From: Planctomycetaceae bacterium
GTDB lineage: Bacteria > Planctomycetota > Planctomycetia > Planctomycetales > Planctomycetaceae
Direction of reading: 5' to 3'
DNA length: 63,561 nt
Assembly (NCBI GenBank): GCA_029243145.1
Contig: JAQWSQ010000217.1
Span: 1 to 63,561, forward strand
Shown here one piece after another: positions 31,282 to 41,174 of the stretch (position 1 is the first letter of the stretch; each line of letters begins with the position of its first letter). The notes under the pieces are model-generated. The model was not told where the DNA came from, did not search any database, and saw nothing but the letters and a program-made list of their open reading frames with translations. Position numbers and translations under genes: made by a program.

Positions 31282-34200
31282 ATGAAACCGATCAAAAAAC
31301 TACTGGTTGCCAATCGCAGCGAGATTGCCATTCGCGTCTTTCGCACTGCTACAGAACTCGGTATCCGCACGGTCGCCGTCTATGCCCATGAAGACCGCTA
31401 TGCCCTGCATCGGTTCAAAGCCGATGAAGCTTATCAAATCGGAGTGCCGGGAGAGCCGATCAAATCGTATCTCAATATTCCCGCTTTGATGCAAATTTGT
31501 CGGGATCACGGCGTCGATGCCATCCATCCCGGCTATGGCTTCATGTCCGAAAATCCTGAGTTGGCAAAAGCATGTGCAGAAAATGACATCACGTTCGTTG
31601 GCCCGACATTAGAGACGTTGCAACAACTGGGTGACAAAACTTCTGCACGTAAGATCGCCAAGGCAGCCAATGTTCCCGTTCTCAGCGGAACGGATGAGGC
31701 GATTGCCGATGTTTCTTCGGGACGCAAATACGCCAATGACCTCGGCTATCCAATCATTCTCAAAGCCGCTCATGGAGGCGGTGGTCGCGGAATGCGTGTG
31801 GTTCGCAGCGAAGATGAATTTGATTCGTCGTTTGAGGAGGCGACTCGCGAAGCTCTGTCAGCGTTTGGTAGTGGCGATGTCTTTGTTGAAAAGTTCATCG
31901 AAAACGCACGACATATTGAAGTCCAACTGCTCGGCGATACTCACGGCAATTTGGTCCACCTATGGGAGCGAGATTGCTCAGTTCAACGTCGTCATCAAAA
32001 AGTGGTTGAAATTGCTCCGGCACCGAATCTTAAACTCGAAGTGAGACAAGCACTCTGCGATGCGGCCATCTCCATCGGTCGACAAGTCAATTATCGGAAC
32101 GCTGGGACGGTTGAATTCCTGGTTGACGCAGATACAAATGAGTTCTTCTTCATTGAAGTGAATCCACGAATTCAGGTCGAACACACCGTCACCGAAGAAG
32201 TGACCGGCGTCGATGTGGTTAAATCACAAATCATGGTTGCTCAGGGGATGGAACTTTCCCACGAAGATCTCGGGCTCGGCGATCAGGAGACGATCAAAAC
32301 CAACGGGTTTGCGATGCAATGCCGCATCACCACCGAAGATCCCGCCAACAACTTTATGCCCGATTATGGTCGTGTGATGCACTATCGGTCAGCGGGCGGA
32401 GCCGGTGTGCGTCTCGATGCCGGTTCCGCATTTTCGGGAGCCGTCGTCAATCCGTACTACGACTCCATGCTGGTAAAATTGACGGTACGGGGTCGTCGTT
32501 TTTCGGATGCCATTCAACGATCAAAACGCTGTTTGCTCGAGTTCCGGATTCGCGGTGTCAAAACTAACATTCCGTTTTTGTTGCAGGTACTCGATCATCC
32601 CACCTTCATTGACGGGAAATGCACAACGCGGTTTATCGACAAGACACCCGCGTTGTTTGATTTGCCGGTCCGAAAAAATCGAGCCACCAAAATGCTCACC
32701 TTCTTGGGTGATGTCATTGTGAATGGCAATGAATTGGTCAAAGACCGTGCGGTTTCATCGCGCCGCGAACCCGCACCACTACCAGCCTACGACCCTCTCG
32801 CTCCCTTACCTAAAGGGACACGCGACAAACTGAAAGAACTCGGTCCCGAAAAATTCTCACAATGGGTGAGAGATCAAAAACGACTCTTCATCACCGATAC
32901 GACGTTTCGCGACGCACATCAATCATTGCATGCCACTCGATTCAGAACCCACGACCTGCTCAATATCTCGGAAGCCTACGCACGACTCGCTCCCGACTTG
33001 TTCTCTTTAGAGATGTGGGGCGGTGCGACCTTTGATACCTCCATGCGTTTCCTCAAAGAAGACCCTTGGCAACGACTGGCGCTCATCCGTGAAAAGGTTC
33101 CCAACATTTTGTTACAGATGTTGCTACGAGCTTCGAACGCCGTCGGCTACACCAACTATCCCGATAACGTCGTGCGAGCATTTGTCAAAGAAACCGCCGA
33201 CGCGGGCCTCGATGTGTTCCGTGTCTTCGACGCGCTCAACTGGATCCCCAACATGAAGGTGGCGATGGATGCCGTCCTCGAAACAGGAGCCATTTGCGAA
33301 GCGTCCATCTGTTACACGGGCGACATCATCAATCCAAAAAGAACGAAATATGATCTGAAATATTATGTCAATCTTGCCAAAGAGCTCGAAAACATGGGTG
33401 CTCACATTCTGGCCATCAAAGACATGGCAGGATTGTGTAAGCCGGATGCCGCCCACCTGTTGATCAAAACGCTCAAACAGGAAATCGGCATTCCGATTCA
33501 CTTCCACACACACGATACGGGCGGTATTCAAGCCGCCTCGATCCTCAAGGGAGCCGAAGTCGATCTCGATATCGCCGATGCGGCAATGGCACCCATGTCG
33601 GGAAACACATCGCAACCGAATCTCAACACCATGATGGCCTGTCTCGACTTCACGGATCGCAAAACGGGGCTCGACCAAAGTTCATTGGACGAGATTGCGG
33701 AATACTGGCGCTGCACGCGTGAGTTTTACACTCCGTTTGAAACCAGTGTCTTACCGTCAACCTCCGATCTCTATAATCACGAAATGCCGGGCGGTCAATA
33801 CACGAACCTGTTTGCACAAGCGCAGGCGTTGGGCTTGGCTGACCGCTGGTCGCAAGTCTGCAAAGTTTATGCTGACTGCAATCAGTTACTGGGCGATATC
33901 GTCAAAGTGACCCCGACTTCAAAAGCGGTTGGTGATTTGGCACTCTTCCTGGTCGCCAATGACATGTCGACCGACGATGTTCTCGACGAATCCAAAGAAA
34001 TCGCCTTCCCCGAATCGGTCATCGATCTGGTGGGTGGCATGATGGGACAACCACCGGGAGGATTCCCGGAAAAGGTCATCAAACGCATTGTTCGTGATCG
34101 CGAACCCATCACAAACCGACCAGGTGAATCGCTTCCCGCAGCCGACTTTGCCGCCGCCGGAGTGGAAGTCAAAAAGTTCATGCAACGCGAACCGACCCGT

Positions 34201-34725
34201 CGCGAAATTGTGACTTATTTACTGTATCCCAAAGTCTATGAAGATTTCGTCACCCACTACAAAACCTACGGCAACGTCAGTGGTATCCCCACCCCCTACT
34301 TCTTCTTCGGTCAACAACCGGGAGAAGAATTCGCTGTCGATATTGAAGAAGGAAAAACACTGATCGTCAAATTCTTGACAGTCAGCGAAGGTCATGCCGA
34401 CGGACACCGTACCGTCTTCTTCGAACTTAATGGACAACCGCGAGATGCGTCTGTGGTTGATAAATCGCTGGAGCCAGACTCGCTGGCGCGCGTGAAAGCT
34501 GACATGGACAATCCCGATCACATCGGATCGACCATGCCCGGCATGGTCGTGATGGTGGCCGTTCAACCGGGTGACAAAATCACCAAGGGACAAAAACTTC
34601 TGACTCTCGAAGCAATGAAAATGGAAACCACCATCAACGCCGAACGTGACGCGACCGTGGTGAAAGTTCATGTCGCTCCTGGGTTACAAGTGGAAACTGG
34701 TGACTTGATGATCGAGTTGGAATAG
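31282..34725 (+). CDS. pyc: Pyruvate carboxylase
   Basis: Biotin enzyme of 1147 residues, a single-chain pyruvate carboxylase that makes oxaloacetate for the TCA cycle. Biotin carboxylase and ATP-grasp come first (1-450, with HGGGGRGMRVV and EVNPRIQVEHTVTEE), then the carboxyltransferase barrel (from about 535, DTTFRDAHQSLHATR; metal-binding HFHTHDTGG) and the biotin carrier at the end, EAMKMETT, with Lys about 1112 as attachment site. Its length is that of the classical alpha4 enzyme. The biotin ligase gene follows after a few bases. Confidence 0.98.
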   Translation: MKPIKKLLVANRSEIAIRVFRTATELGIRTVAVYAHEDRYALHRFKADEAYQIGVPGEPIKSYLNIPALMQICRDHGVDAIHPGYGFMSENPELAKACAENDITFVGPTLETLQQLGDKTSARKIAKAANVPVLSGTDEAIADVSSGRKYANDLGYPIILKAAHGGGGRGMRVVRSEDEFDSSFEEATREALSAFGSGDVFVEKFIENARHIEVQLLGDTHGNLVHLWERDCSVQRRHQKVVEIAPAPNLKLEVRQALCDAAISIGRQVNYRNAGTVEFLVDADTNEFFFIEVNPRIQVEHTVTEEVTGVDVVKSQIMVAQGMELSHEDLGLGDQETIKTNGFAMQCRITTEDPANNFMPDYGRVMHYRSAGGAGVRLDAGSAFSGAVVNPYYDSMLVKLTVRGRRFSDAIQRSKRCLLEFRIRGVKTNIPFLLQVLDHPTFIDGKCTTRFIDKTPALFDLPVRKNRATKMLTFLGDVIVNGNELVKDRAVSSRREPAPLPAYDPLAPLPKGTRDKLKELGPEKFSQWVRDQKRLFITDTTFRDAHQSLHATRFRTHDLLNISEAYARLAPDLFSLEMWGGATFDTSMRFLKEDPWQRLALIREKVPNILLQMLLRASNAVGYTNYPDNVVRAFVKETADAGLDVFRVFDALNWIPNMKVAMDAVLETGAICEASICYTGDIINPKRTKYDLKYYVNLAKELENMGAHILAIKDMAGLCKPDAAHLLIKTLKQEIGIPIHFHTHDTGGIQAASILKGAEVDLDIADAAMAPMSGNTSQPNLNTMMACLDFTDRKTGLDQSSLDEIAEYWRCTREFYTPFETSVLPSTSDLYNHEMPGGQYTNLFAQAQALGLADRWSQVCKVYADCNQLLGDIVKVTPTSKAVGDLALFLVANDMSTDDVLDESKEIAFPESVIDLVGGMMGQPPGGFPEKVIKRIVRDREPITNRPGESLPAADFAAAGVEVKKFMQREPTRREIVTYLLYPKVYEDFVTHYKTYGNVSGIPTPYFFFGQQPGEEFAVDIEEGKTLIVKFLTVSEGHADGHRTVFFELNGQPRDASVVDKSLEPDSLARVKADMDNPDHIGSTMPGMVVMVAVQPGDKITKGQKLLTLEAMKMETTINAERDATVVKVHVAPGLQVETGDLMIELE

Positions 34726-34730
34726 AATTG

Positions 34731-35528
34731 GTGCCGGAGAAAAAACCGCTGACATCCGTCGATCTGCAAAGCCTCATTAAAGAGACTTTTCTGAGGGACA
34801 TTCTACACTTTGACGAAACCGATTCGACGAACACTCAATCACTCGCACTGCTGTCCACCGGACAATCCATCGAGACGCCGCATCTCGTTTATGCCGAAAC
34901 ACAAACCGGTGGACGCGGTCGTGGCGGGAACAGTTGGTGGTCGCAGCCGGGAAGTCTGACGTTCTCGGTCATTGTCGATATGTCTGAACTCGGCCTGATT
35001 CCCAATCAACAACCACAACTGTCATTGCTCACCGGCTTGGCAATCCTCAAAACGGGCCAAAGTCTACTTCCTCGTGCCGACTTCGCCGTCAAATGGCCCA
35101 ACGATGTGTATCTCGCAGGTCGTAAGCTGGCGGGGATTTTGACCGAAATCCCGCCTCAATCAAACCAGCATGCAGTCATCGGTGTTGGCTTGAATGTGAA
35201 CAACGCATTCCAACATGCTCCCGAAGCACTTCAGCAGACCGGCATCTCGCTTGCCGATCTTTCAGGACAGACTCATTCGCGAAGAGACCTCTTGAAAACA
35301 TTTCTTCAGCATCTCGATGAATTGTTTCAGGCGTTGTCACGCGGTGAAGCCGTCTTGAAAAACTGGCCCGAGTTTTGTTTGCTCACAGGAAAAAACGTCA
35401 CAATTCAGGCGGGACCAAACGAAATCTGTGGCATTTGCCGAGGCATTGATGATACGGGTGCCTTATTATTGGAAACGGATCGTGGAATCGAGCGAATGAT
35501 GGGTGGTATCGTCGCGAACTGGTCCTAA
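34731..35528 (+). CDS. birA: Biotin-protein ligase (BirA, no DNA-binding domain)
   Basis: Enzyme of 265 residues that attaches biotin to carrier proteins through biotinyl-AMP. It has the catalytic GGRGRGGNSWWS loop, KWPNDVYLAGRKLAGIL and GVGLNVNN, and a short SH3-like C-terminal part. There is no winged-helix N-terminus, so it is the enzyme-only class and not a bio-operon repressor. No ATG is available at the front: GTG 34731 or the TTG just before it (34728) starts it, five bases or fewer after the pyc stop. Its closest substrate is probably the pyc product; the AccB carrier is not in the window. Confidence 0.93.
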   Translation: MPEKKPLTSVDLQSLIKETFLRDILHFDETDSTNTQSLALLSTGQSIETPHLVYAETQTGGRGRGGNSWWSQPGSLTFSVIVDMSELGLIPNQQPQLSLLTGLAILKTGQSLLPRADFAVKWPNDVYLAGRKLAGILTEIPPQSNQHAVIGVGLNVNNAFQHAPEALQQTGISLADLSGQTHSRRDLLKTFLQHLDELFQALSRGEAVLKNWPEFCLLTGKNVTIQAGPNEICGICRGIDDTGALLLETDRGIERMMGGIVANWS

Positions 35529-35557
35529 TCACAAGTGAAATTCTAGGAAGAAGACCG

Positions 35558-36565
35558 ATGCAACGCTGTGCTATGATATGTGTCTTATTGGCATTCTGGA
35601 ACACAACCATGACTGATGCTGGCTCACCGATTGTCATCGCCCATCGCGGCGCGTCGGGTTATCTCCCCGAACATTCGTTAGAGGCAAAAGCCTTGGCGTA
35701 CGGACAAGGAGCCAACTTCATCGAACAGGATGTCGTGCTCTCCAAAGACGGCATCCCGGTCGTACTTCACGACATTCATGTCGATACGGTCACAGATGTC
35801 GCCGCGGTTTTCCCTCAACGAAAGCGAGAGGATGGCCGTTACTATGCCATCGATTTCACCCTCGCAGAATTGAAACAACTGCACCTCAATGAACGCATCA
35901 ATCTGAAAACTGGCAAGCGAGTTTTCCCAGATCGATTCCCGGCGGGTCAATCATCCTTCCGCATCCCCACATTGGCCGAAGAAATCGAACTCATTCAGGG
36001 ACTCAACGCGAGCACCGGTGGAACAGTCGGCATCTATCCCGAAATTAAGCAACCCGCTTGGCACAAACAGCAAGGCCAAGACATCACACCCATTGTATTG
36101 CAGGTTCTGAAGACACACGGCTATACCGATGCGAACGATGCGATCTACTTACAATGCTTCGACCCCACCGAGACTCGACGCATCCGTGAAGAACTCGGCT
36201 GTCAATTGAAATTGGTTCAATTGATCGGTAGCAACAGTTGGAATGAAGCCGGCGTTGATTACGACGCGATGCGAACTGCTGAGGGGATCAAGGCGATTGC
36301 CCAGTATGCGGATGCCATCGGCCCGTGGATGCCACACATTGTCACAGGTCGCGACTCCGACGGCAAACCGGTCATCACCGATCTCGTCAAACGGGCTCAC
36401 GATGAGGGACTGGTTGTCCACCCTTATACATTCCGCAAAGATGAGCTGCCGAAATACACAAAGAGCTTTGACGATGCGATGATGATCTTCTGCGAAGACG
36501 CCAAGATCGACGGCCTGTTCACCGACTTCCCCGATCTGGCCGTCAAGTTTTTGCAACAGAACTAA
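35558..36565 (+). CDS. glpQ: Glycerophosphodiester phosphodiesterase, GlpQ-like
   Basis: Secreted enzyme of 335 residues that cleaves glycerophosphodiesters to glycerol 3-phosphate and an alcohol. A signal peptide (about 1-21) precedes IAHRGASGYLPEHSLEA with the catalytic His, then EQDVVLSKDGIPVVLHD (metal ligands) and the second motif YPEIKQP. Length suits periplasmic GlpQ. AGGAAGAAG lies upstream of the ATG. The 3' end overlaps by a few bases the end of the convergent FtsQ-like gene. Confidence 0.93.
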   Translation: MQRCAMICVLLAFWNTTMTDAGSPIVIAHRGASGYLPEHSLEAKALAYGQGANFIEQDVVLSKDGIPVVLHDIHVDTVTDVAAVFPQRKREDGRYYAIDFTLAELKQLHLNERINLKTGKRVFPDRFPAGQSSFRIPTLAEEIELIQGLNASTGGTVGIYPEIKQPAWHKQQGQDITPIVLQVLKTHGYTDANDAIYLQCFDPTETRRIREELGCQLKLVQLIGSNSWNEAGVDYDAMRTAEGIKAIAQYADAIGPWMPHIVTGRDSDGKPVITDLVKRAHDEGLVVHPYTFRKDELPKYTKSFDDAMMIFCEDAKIDGLFTDFPDLAVKFLQQN

Positions 36566-37512
36566 AGATTCTCTTTGAGCAAGTTGGCATCACGAGCGGC
36601 GGGAATCTGTTTGCGGGAAATCTGTTGCCAATGACGAATATCGATTTCATAAGGACCGGCAGGAGCATCGAAGCTGCCGTAATCGGCCAGGTAAGTTTTT
36701 AGCCGATCCATCTTCTGGTCCACCGAGAGTTCCTTGTCGTGTTGCACGCCGGGAGCACGTCCCCACAAAATGGTTGATCCCGTCGTTGTCATCAAGGTGA
36801 ACTCCACATCGGACAACTTGATGTCGCTCGTCGTACGCGGCGGGACAACAACTGCCTTCAAGTTGAGTCCCTGCCATTCCGTTCGCAAGACCGCCGCAAC
36901 ACGGGCCGCACCTTGCACAAGCGAATCGTTCCAGACTTCCCCTTGAACAGACGGTGGCGACGACCGGACACCGGTCATCGTCAGATAGTCGGAAGTCGCC
37001 GAGAGCGAGAAGTCTTCCTTCGGCAACAGAACTCCCCACGCGTCAACCGGGTACATCCCGGTTCGTTTCTCAATCATGGCAACCGGGCGACGGTATTCGA
37101 GAGTCACCAGCAAACGTGCCGGGAAAGAAGCTTTCCGCACTTCTTTCACCTCGGCGACCCACGGATGTTGGGCGAAAAATTTGGCGACTTCAATGGTCAG
37201 GTTTTCATCGAGTAGCGACATCTCGGCGGGAAAGCCGACACGTTCGATGGCATCGTCCACAAACTCATGAGGCACCCAGTGCGGTGGCTCATTGATCACA
37301 ATTTGGCCAGCCGTCAAACGGTATTCGGGTTGCTGAGTCAAATCGGGCAAATGGGCTTTCACGATGGGCCATAGGATCGCCGCGCAGACAATCATCGCAG
37401 CCATCATCAACGGCTTTGGTCGAAAGACAGCGCGTAACATCCGCTGCCAACGAGGTCGGTCGTCGCTGGTCTTTTCCGTTGGATCGTCTTGTTCGTCAGG
37501 TTTCTCATCCAT
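36562..37512 (-). CDS. FtsQ/POTRA-like membrane protein
   Basis: Bitopic protein of 316 residues. A charged cytosolic tail (MDEKPDEQDDPTEK) and one membrane helix (about 33-52) are followed by a POTRA-like segment: AKFFAQHPWVAEVKEVRKAS and LLVTLEYRRPVAMIE, similar to the FtsQ/DivIB POTRA domain, then a beta-rich domain as in the FtsQ C-terminus. FtsQ links FtsZ-based division to septal wall synthesis; planctomycetes generally lack FtsZ, so a different role is possible. The open frame extends 63 codons upstream, but ATG 37512 gives the best N-terminus. No other division gene is nearby. Assignment is by layout and motif and is moderate. Confidence 0.6.
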   Translation of the reverse strand: MDEKPDEQDDPTEKTSDDRPRWQRMLRAVFRPKPLMMAAMIVCAAILWPIVKAHLPDLTQQPEYRLTAGQIVINEPPHWVPHEFVDDAIERVGFPAEMSLLDENLTIEVAKFFAQHPWVAEVKEVRKASFPARLLVTLEYRRPVAMIEKRTGMYPVDAWGVLLPKEDFSLSATSDYLTMTGVRSSPPSVQGEVWNDSLVQGAARVAAVLRTEWQGLNLKAVVVPPRTTSDIKLSDVEFTLMTTTGSTILWGRAPGVQHDKELSVDQKMDRLKTYLADYGSFDAPAGPYEIDIRHWQQISRKQIPAARDANLLKENL

Positions 37513-37693
37513 ACTTCTATTATCGCCTGTGGAATGAAGTTGCGGGGGAGCCAATCGACTCAGGTCGATGTTGAGTCTCATTTTCCGGGAACAACAACGG
37601 TTACAGAAAGTTGACGAGACGTTCGGGTTATGCCGACTGCGAAAGCTTTGAGAGACAGGGGTATCCATTGAGTCGCCAGCACAGCGAGATTTC

Positions 37694-38156
37694 CTGAACA
37701 CTCAACAGCCGATTCAAGATGTCAAGATTCGGAGATTCGGGGACACACTTCGACCGAATCTTGACCAAATGTTGAATCAAATCTTCCCGAATCTTGATTC
37801 CAAATCTTGTGTACTCTTGAGCAAGTTGTTGGCGTTCATCGGTTTGCGCCAATGACCTCATTTTGAGAAGATCCCACTTTTTGTGAAGACGCATTTTCCA
37901 CGCCACGCGAAATCGCCTACTTTCTCACGTTGCAGCAGTCGTCATTCTTCAACACGCTATTTGTTTTTGAGCCGCCAATGCGCATGCTCACCCCGCGTTG
38001 CGGTGAGAGCATGGCACCCGTCTCTTATAAACCGGTTCTGATGACGTTCTAATTGCCAAAGATCGAGACGCCGACAGGCGAACTCCGAACGCTAACTCCG
38101 GTACGAACGAATTGGCAAGAGCAGTTTGAAGGTTCAGCTTTTTGACGCAAAGCCGT
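37694..38156 (+). repeat. Dispersed repeat, copy B (0.46 kb)
   Basis: Inverted relative to copy A (18411-18872). It contains about five 11-mer units (37752-37809), then a hairpin (37983-38013: CATGCTCACC pairing with GGTGAGAGCATG with a two-base bulge). The frame that is open in copy A is broken by TAA here. It ends directly before the RAYT remnant. Confidence 0.85.
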
Positions 38157-38158
38157 AG

Positions 38159-38557
38159 CCGAACTGGGACGACCCTCTAGAGGAATCAATTCTGGAAACA
38201 TGCCAATCATTGAATCTCTCATTGTGGGCCTATGTTTTTATGCCGAATCATGTTCACCTCATCATCCATCCACACTCTGCCGAGTACCAGATGCCGGAAT
38301 TTCTCAAACGAATCAAGCAACAGCGTGGCCAAAAGACGGAGTACCATTTCTGGCAACGAGGTGGAGGGTATGATCGAAATATCACGGAAGGTGAAACATT
38401 GATGAAAATGATGGACGACATCCATTTGAATCCTGTTCGAAGTGGTCACGTTGAACAGGCCCGAGATTGGAAGTGGTCGAGTGCCGGTTGGTATGAGGGA
38501 GAAACACTCAATACGCTCCCGGTTGATCCGATTCCACCGGAGTGGTTGATGTCTTGA
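38159..38557 (+). pseudogene. RAYT/IS200-type (Y1) transposase remnant
   Basis: The frame has no start codon in its proper place: it begins after an in-frame TAG at 38156 with DDPLEESILETCQSLNLSLW and continues into AYVFMPNHVHLII, whose H-x-H pair is the HUH metal site of the REP-associated tyrosine transposase family. DIHLNPVRSGHV, typical of the RAYT C-terminal half, follows at about residue 75 of the downstream part. A TTG at 38210 could start a 115-residue product, but the N-terminal half seen in complete RAYTs (about 150-200 aa) is missing. Palindromes flank it on both sides (37983-38013 and 38569-38598). Confidence 0.8.
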
Positions 38558-38568
38558 GACTGGACCCT

Positions 38569-38598
38569 CGGGGGCTTCTGCTTCGCAGAGCGCCCCCG
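38569..38598. repeat. Hairpin CGGGGGC...GCCCCCG downstream of RAYT remnant
   Basis: Outer arms 38569-38575 and 38592-38598 pair perfectly; inside, TCTGC pairs with GCAGA around TTC. It lies 12 bases beyond the RAYT stop and 45 bases beyond the lysS stop of the opposite strand, so it may be a REP element, a lysS terminator, or both. Confidence 0.65.
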
Positions 38599-38642
38599 CC
38601 ACCCGAATCTCGTCACCCCCCGAAAAAACAAGTTGCACTTGC

Positions 38643-40133
38643 TCACTCTTCCGGCCTTAACAGCGGGAAAAAGATGATGTCGCGGATGCTTTGCGAGTTG
38701 GTCAGCAACATCACCAGACGGTCGATGCCGATACCGAGTCCGCCGGCAGGAGGCATGCCGACTTTAAGTGCTTTGATGAAATCGTGATCCATCTTGGCCA
38801 TCGAATCTTCTTCGTCCATGCCGACGAGTTGCGTCTTGAACAACTCTTCCTGCAAGCGGGGATCGTTCAATTCTGTGTACGCATTGGCAAGTTCCATCCC
38901 TTTAACGAACAATTCAAATCGCTCGGCAATCGCAGGGTCATCTTGTTTCCGCTTGGTCAAAGGACAAATACTGGCGGGATAATCAATCACGAAGACCGGA
39001 CCTTCGAGATGGTCTTCAACGGTCGCTTCGAACACTTCGTTCACGATCACGTCCGGGTGCATCTCTTCGGAATCCATCCGCTTGATGAAGTCTTCCCCAA
39101 TGACACCCGTTTTCGCAAGTTCGAGAGCCTTTGCTTTGACGGCGTCAGCATCAGACATCTCACAGCCCGCATGTTCTAGGAACAGATCACCATATTTTTT
39201 GCGTGGCCAAGGCGCCGTGAAATCGATTTCACTCTCATCCCAAGGCAAGATCATCGAGTCGCTGAAGCTCTTAATGGCGTTGCAGACAATGGCTTCGGTC
39301 AAATCCATCATCGACTCGTAGTTGCCGTAAGCTTGATAGATTTCAATCATCGTGAATTCAGGATTGTGAGTCGTATCGATGCCTTCATTCCGAAAGACGC
39401 GTCCGATTTCATAAACTCGCTCAATCCCACCCACCATAAGTCGTTTGAGATGCAACTCCAGCGCGATGCGCAGATAGAGTTCCATATCGAGTGCATTGTG
39501 ATGAGTGATGAAAGGCTTGGCCGCTGCACCTCCGGCAATGCTATGCAAGACGGGTGTTTCCACTTCCGTAAACTTTTCGTCGCGAAGTGTTTGCCGGACC
39601 GAATCGATAATTTTCGACCGGTTGAGCATTTTGTCGAGGACACCTTCATTATAAATCAGGTCGATGTACCGCTGACGCAGAAGCATTTCGGTATCTTTAG
39701 CCCCGTGGAACTTCTCGGGCGGCTGAGCGAGCGACTTACACAAAATCGTCAACGTCTCGACGAAGATCGAGACTTCTCCCGTATTCGTTCGCTTCATCTT
39801 GCCGTCGATACCGATCAAGTCACCCAAGTCGAGTTGACGCATCAGCTCGACCTGCTCGTCGGGGAGATCACCCCGAGAGAACAATAGCTGGATGTCACCG
39901 GTGGCGTCTTTGATATTGAAGAACCACAATTTGCCCGCTTTCCGCCGAAGCATGATCCGACCAGTCACACGAACGGCGGGGCCTGCGGTTCCCGATTCTT
40001 CAGGACAGAGATCTCGAATTTCGTCGATGGGAGAGTAGTCGTCAAACCGCTGACCGTAGGGATCGTGTCCCAGCTCGACAATTTTTTCGAGCTTGACTAG
40101 GCGGTCTTTTTCAAAACGATCGGGCTTCGACAT
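38643..40133 (-). CDS. lysS: Lysyl-tRNA synthetase, class II
   Basis: Enzyme of 496 residues that charges tRNA-Lys. The N-terminal OB-fold anticodon-binding domain (about 55-150, [20 protein letters not shown]) is followed by the class II catalytic core: motif 1 near [10 protein letters not shown], motif 2 [18 protein letters not shown] and motif 3 [13 protein letters not shown]. Length matches bacterial LysS (about 500). It stands alone on the minus strand. Confidence 0.98.
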   Translation of the reverse strand: MSKPDRFEKDRLVKLEKIVELGHDPYGQRFDDYSPIDEIRDLCPEESGTAGPAVRVTGRIMLRRKAGKLWFFNIKDATGDIQLLFSRGDLPDEQVELMRQLDLGDLIGIDGKMKRTNTGEVSIFVETLTILCKSLAQPPEKFHGAKDTEMLLRQRYIDLIYNEGVLDKMLNRSKIIDSVRQTLRDEKFTEVETPVLHSIAGGAAAKPFITHHNALDMELYLRIALELHLKRLMVGGIERVYEIGRVFRNEGIDTTHNPEFTMIEIYQAYGNYESMMDLTEAIVCNAIKSFSDSMILPWDESEIDFTAPWPRKKYGDLFLEHAGCEMSDADAVKAKALELAKTGVIGEDFIKRMDSEEMHPDVIVNEVFEATVEDHLEGPVFVIDYPASICPLTKRKQDDPAIAERFELFVKGMELANAYTELNDPRLQEELFKTQLVGMDEEDSMAKMDHDFIKALKVGMPPAGGLGIGIDRLVMLLTNSQSIRDIIFFPLLRPEE

Positions 40134-40388
40134 CGGGAATCTTCTTTGTTGATGAATGTGCTATCGAATAGACAAGTCACAGATATTCAAGGATCGGGGC
40201 CAAATCTTCAACTCTGCGGACCTCGTAAACCGTGACCTCTCTGAGAGATCAGATAAAATGCTTATCGTAACGGAAAAAATCAGCTTTTCTCTGTTTGAGC
40301 CCCCTTGTGAGCCACCCCGAAAAACTCCATACTAAGTAATTCACACGATTTACATCCCACCTACGCGATCCCACCAGAAAGGTCTTCC

Positions 40389-41147
40389 ATGCGTATTTTG
40401 TTCTTGTCAGTTTTCTGTCTCCTGCTCTCAGCGGGAATTTCGTCCGCTCAAAACGAAAAACCGGCCAAAGAGAATTCAGCCGCCAAAAAGCCTGAAACGG
40501 CTGAAAAAGAATCTCCTTTCAAGACATTGAAAGATCGTTCAAGTTACGGCATCGGTCAAAATCTGGCCGCACAAATCAAATTCAACGATCAACTCGACCT
40601 CAATTTTGAACTTGTGATCGAAGGATTCTCAGATGCTCTTCGAGATAAAGAGCCCAAAATGTCTGAACGCCAGATCCAGGACACAATGCTCGAATTGCAA
40701 CAGCTGTTACGTGCTGCCGCTGAAGAGAAGCAAAAAATGCAATTCGCAGAAGCCATCAAGGCCGGCAAAGAGTTCCTCGTCAAGAACGGCAAGCGAAAAG
40801 GTGTCAAAACGACCAAAAGCGGCTTGCAGTACGAAGTACTCAAAAAGGGTGCGGGCAAAGTCAGCCCCAAGCCGACCGATCAAGTGACGACTCATTATCA
40901 TGGAACTCTACTCGATGGAACGGTTTTCGATAGTTCCGTTGATCGAGGAGAACCGATTGATTTTGGTGTAGGTGGAGTCATCAAAGGCTGGACCGAAGCA
41001 TTGCAACTCATGACTGTCGGCGATAAGTATAAACTCTTCGTCCCCTCTGATCTTGCTTATGGCGCTCGCGGAGCGGGAGAGAAAATTGGTCCTCATACCA
41101 CACTGATTTTCGAAGTGGAACTGATTGCCATCAACGGCAAAAAGTAA
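40389..41147 (+). CDS. FKBP-type peptidyl-prolyl isomerase, exported
   Basis: Protein of 252 residues. Signal peptide (1-20, AGISSA-Q), a Lys/Glu-rich segment, an alpha-helical dimerisation domain of the FkpA/Mip kind (about 45-130), and a C-terminal FKBP domain with HYHGTLLDGTVFDSS, GGVIKGWTEALQLM and PSDLAYGARGAG. Helps folding of exported proteins in the periplasm. AAAGG precedes the ATG. A good terminator follows the gene. Confidence 0.95.
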   Translation: MRILFLSVFCLLLSAGISSAQNEKPAKENSAAKKPETAEKESPFKTLKDRSSYGIGQNLAAQIKFNDQLDLNFELVIEGFSDALRDKEPKMSERQIQDTMLELQQLLRAAAEEKQKMQFAEAIKAGKEFLVKNGKRKGVKTTKSGLQYEVLKKGAGKVSPKPTDQVTTHYHGTLLDGTVFDSSVDRGEPIDFGVGGVIKGWTEALQLMTVGDKYKLFVPSDLAYGARGAGEKIGPHTTLIFEVELIAINGKK

Positions 41148-41174
41148 TTGCATCGATGAAAACTTGAATTTCTC

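Noticed and set aside
37628-37906. Minus-strand frame of 92 codons before the FtsQ-like gene
   Set aside because: It covers the tandem 11-mers of repeat copy B and looks like translated repeat DNA.
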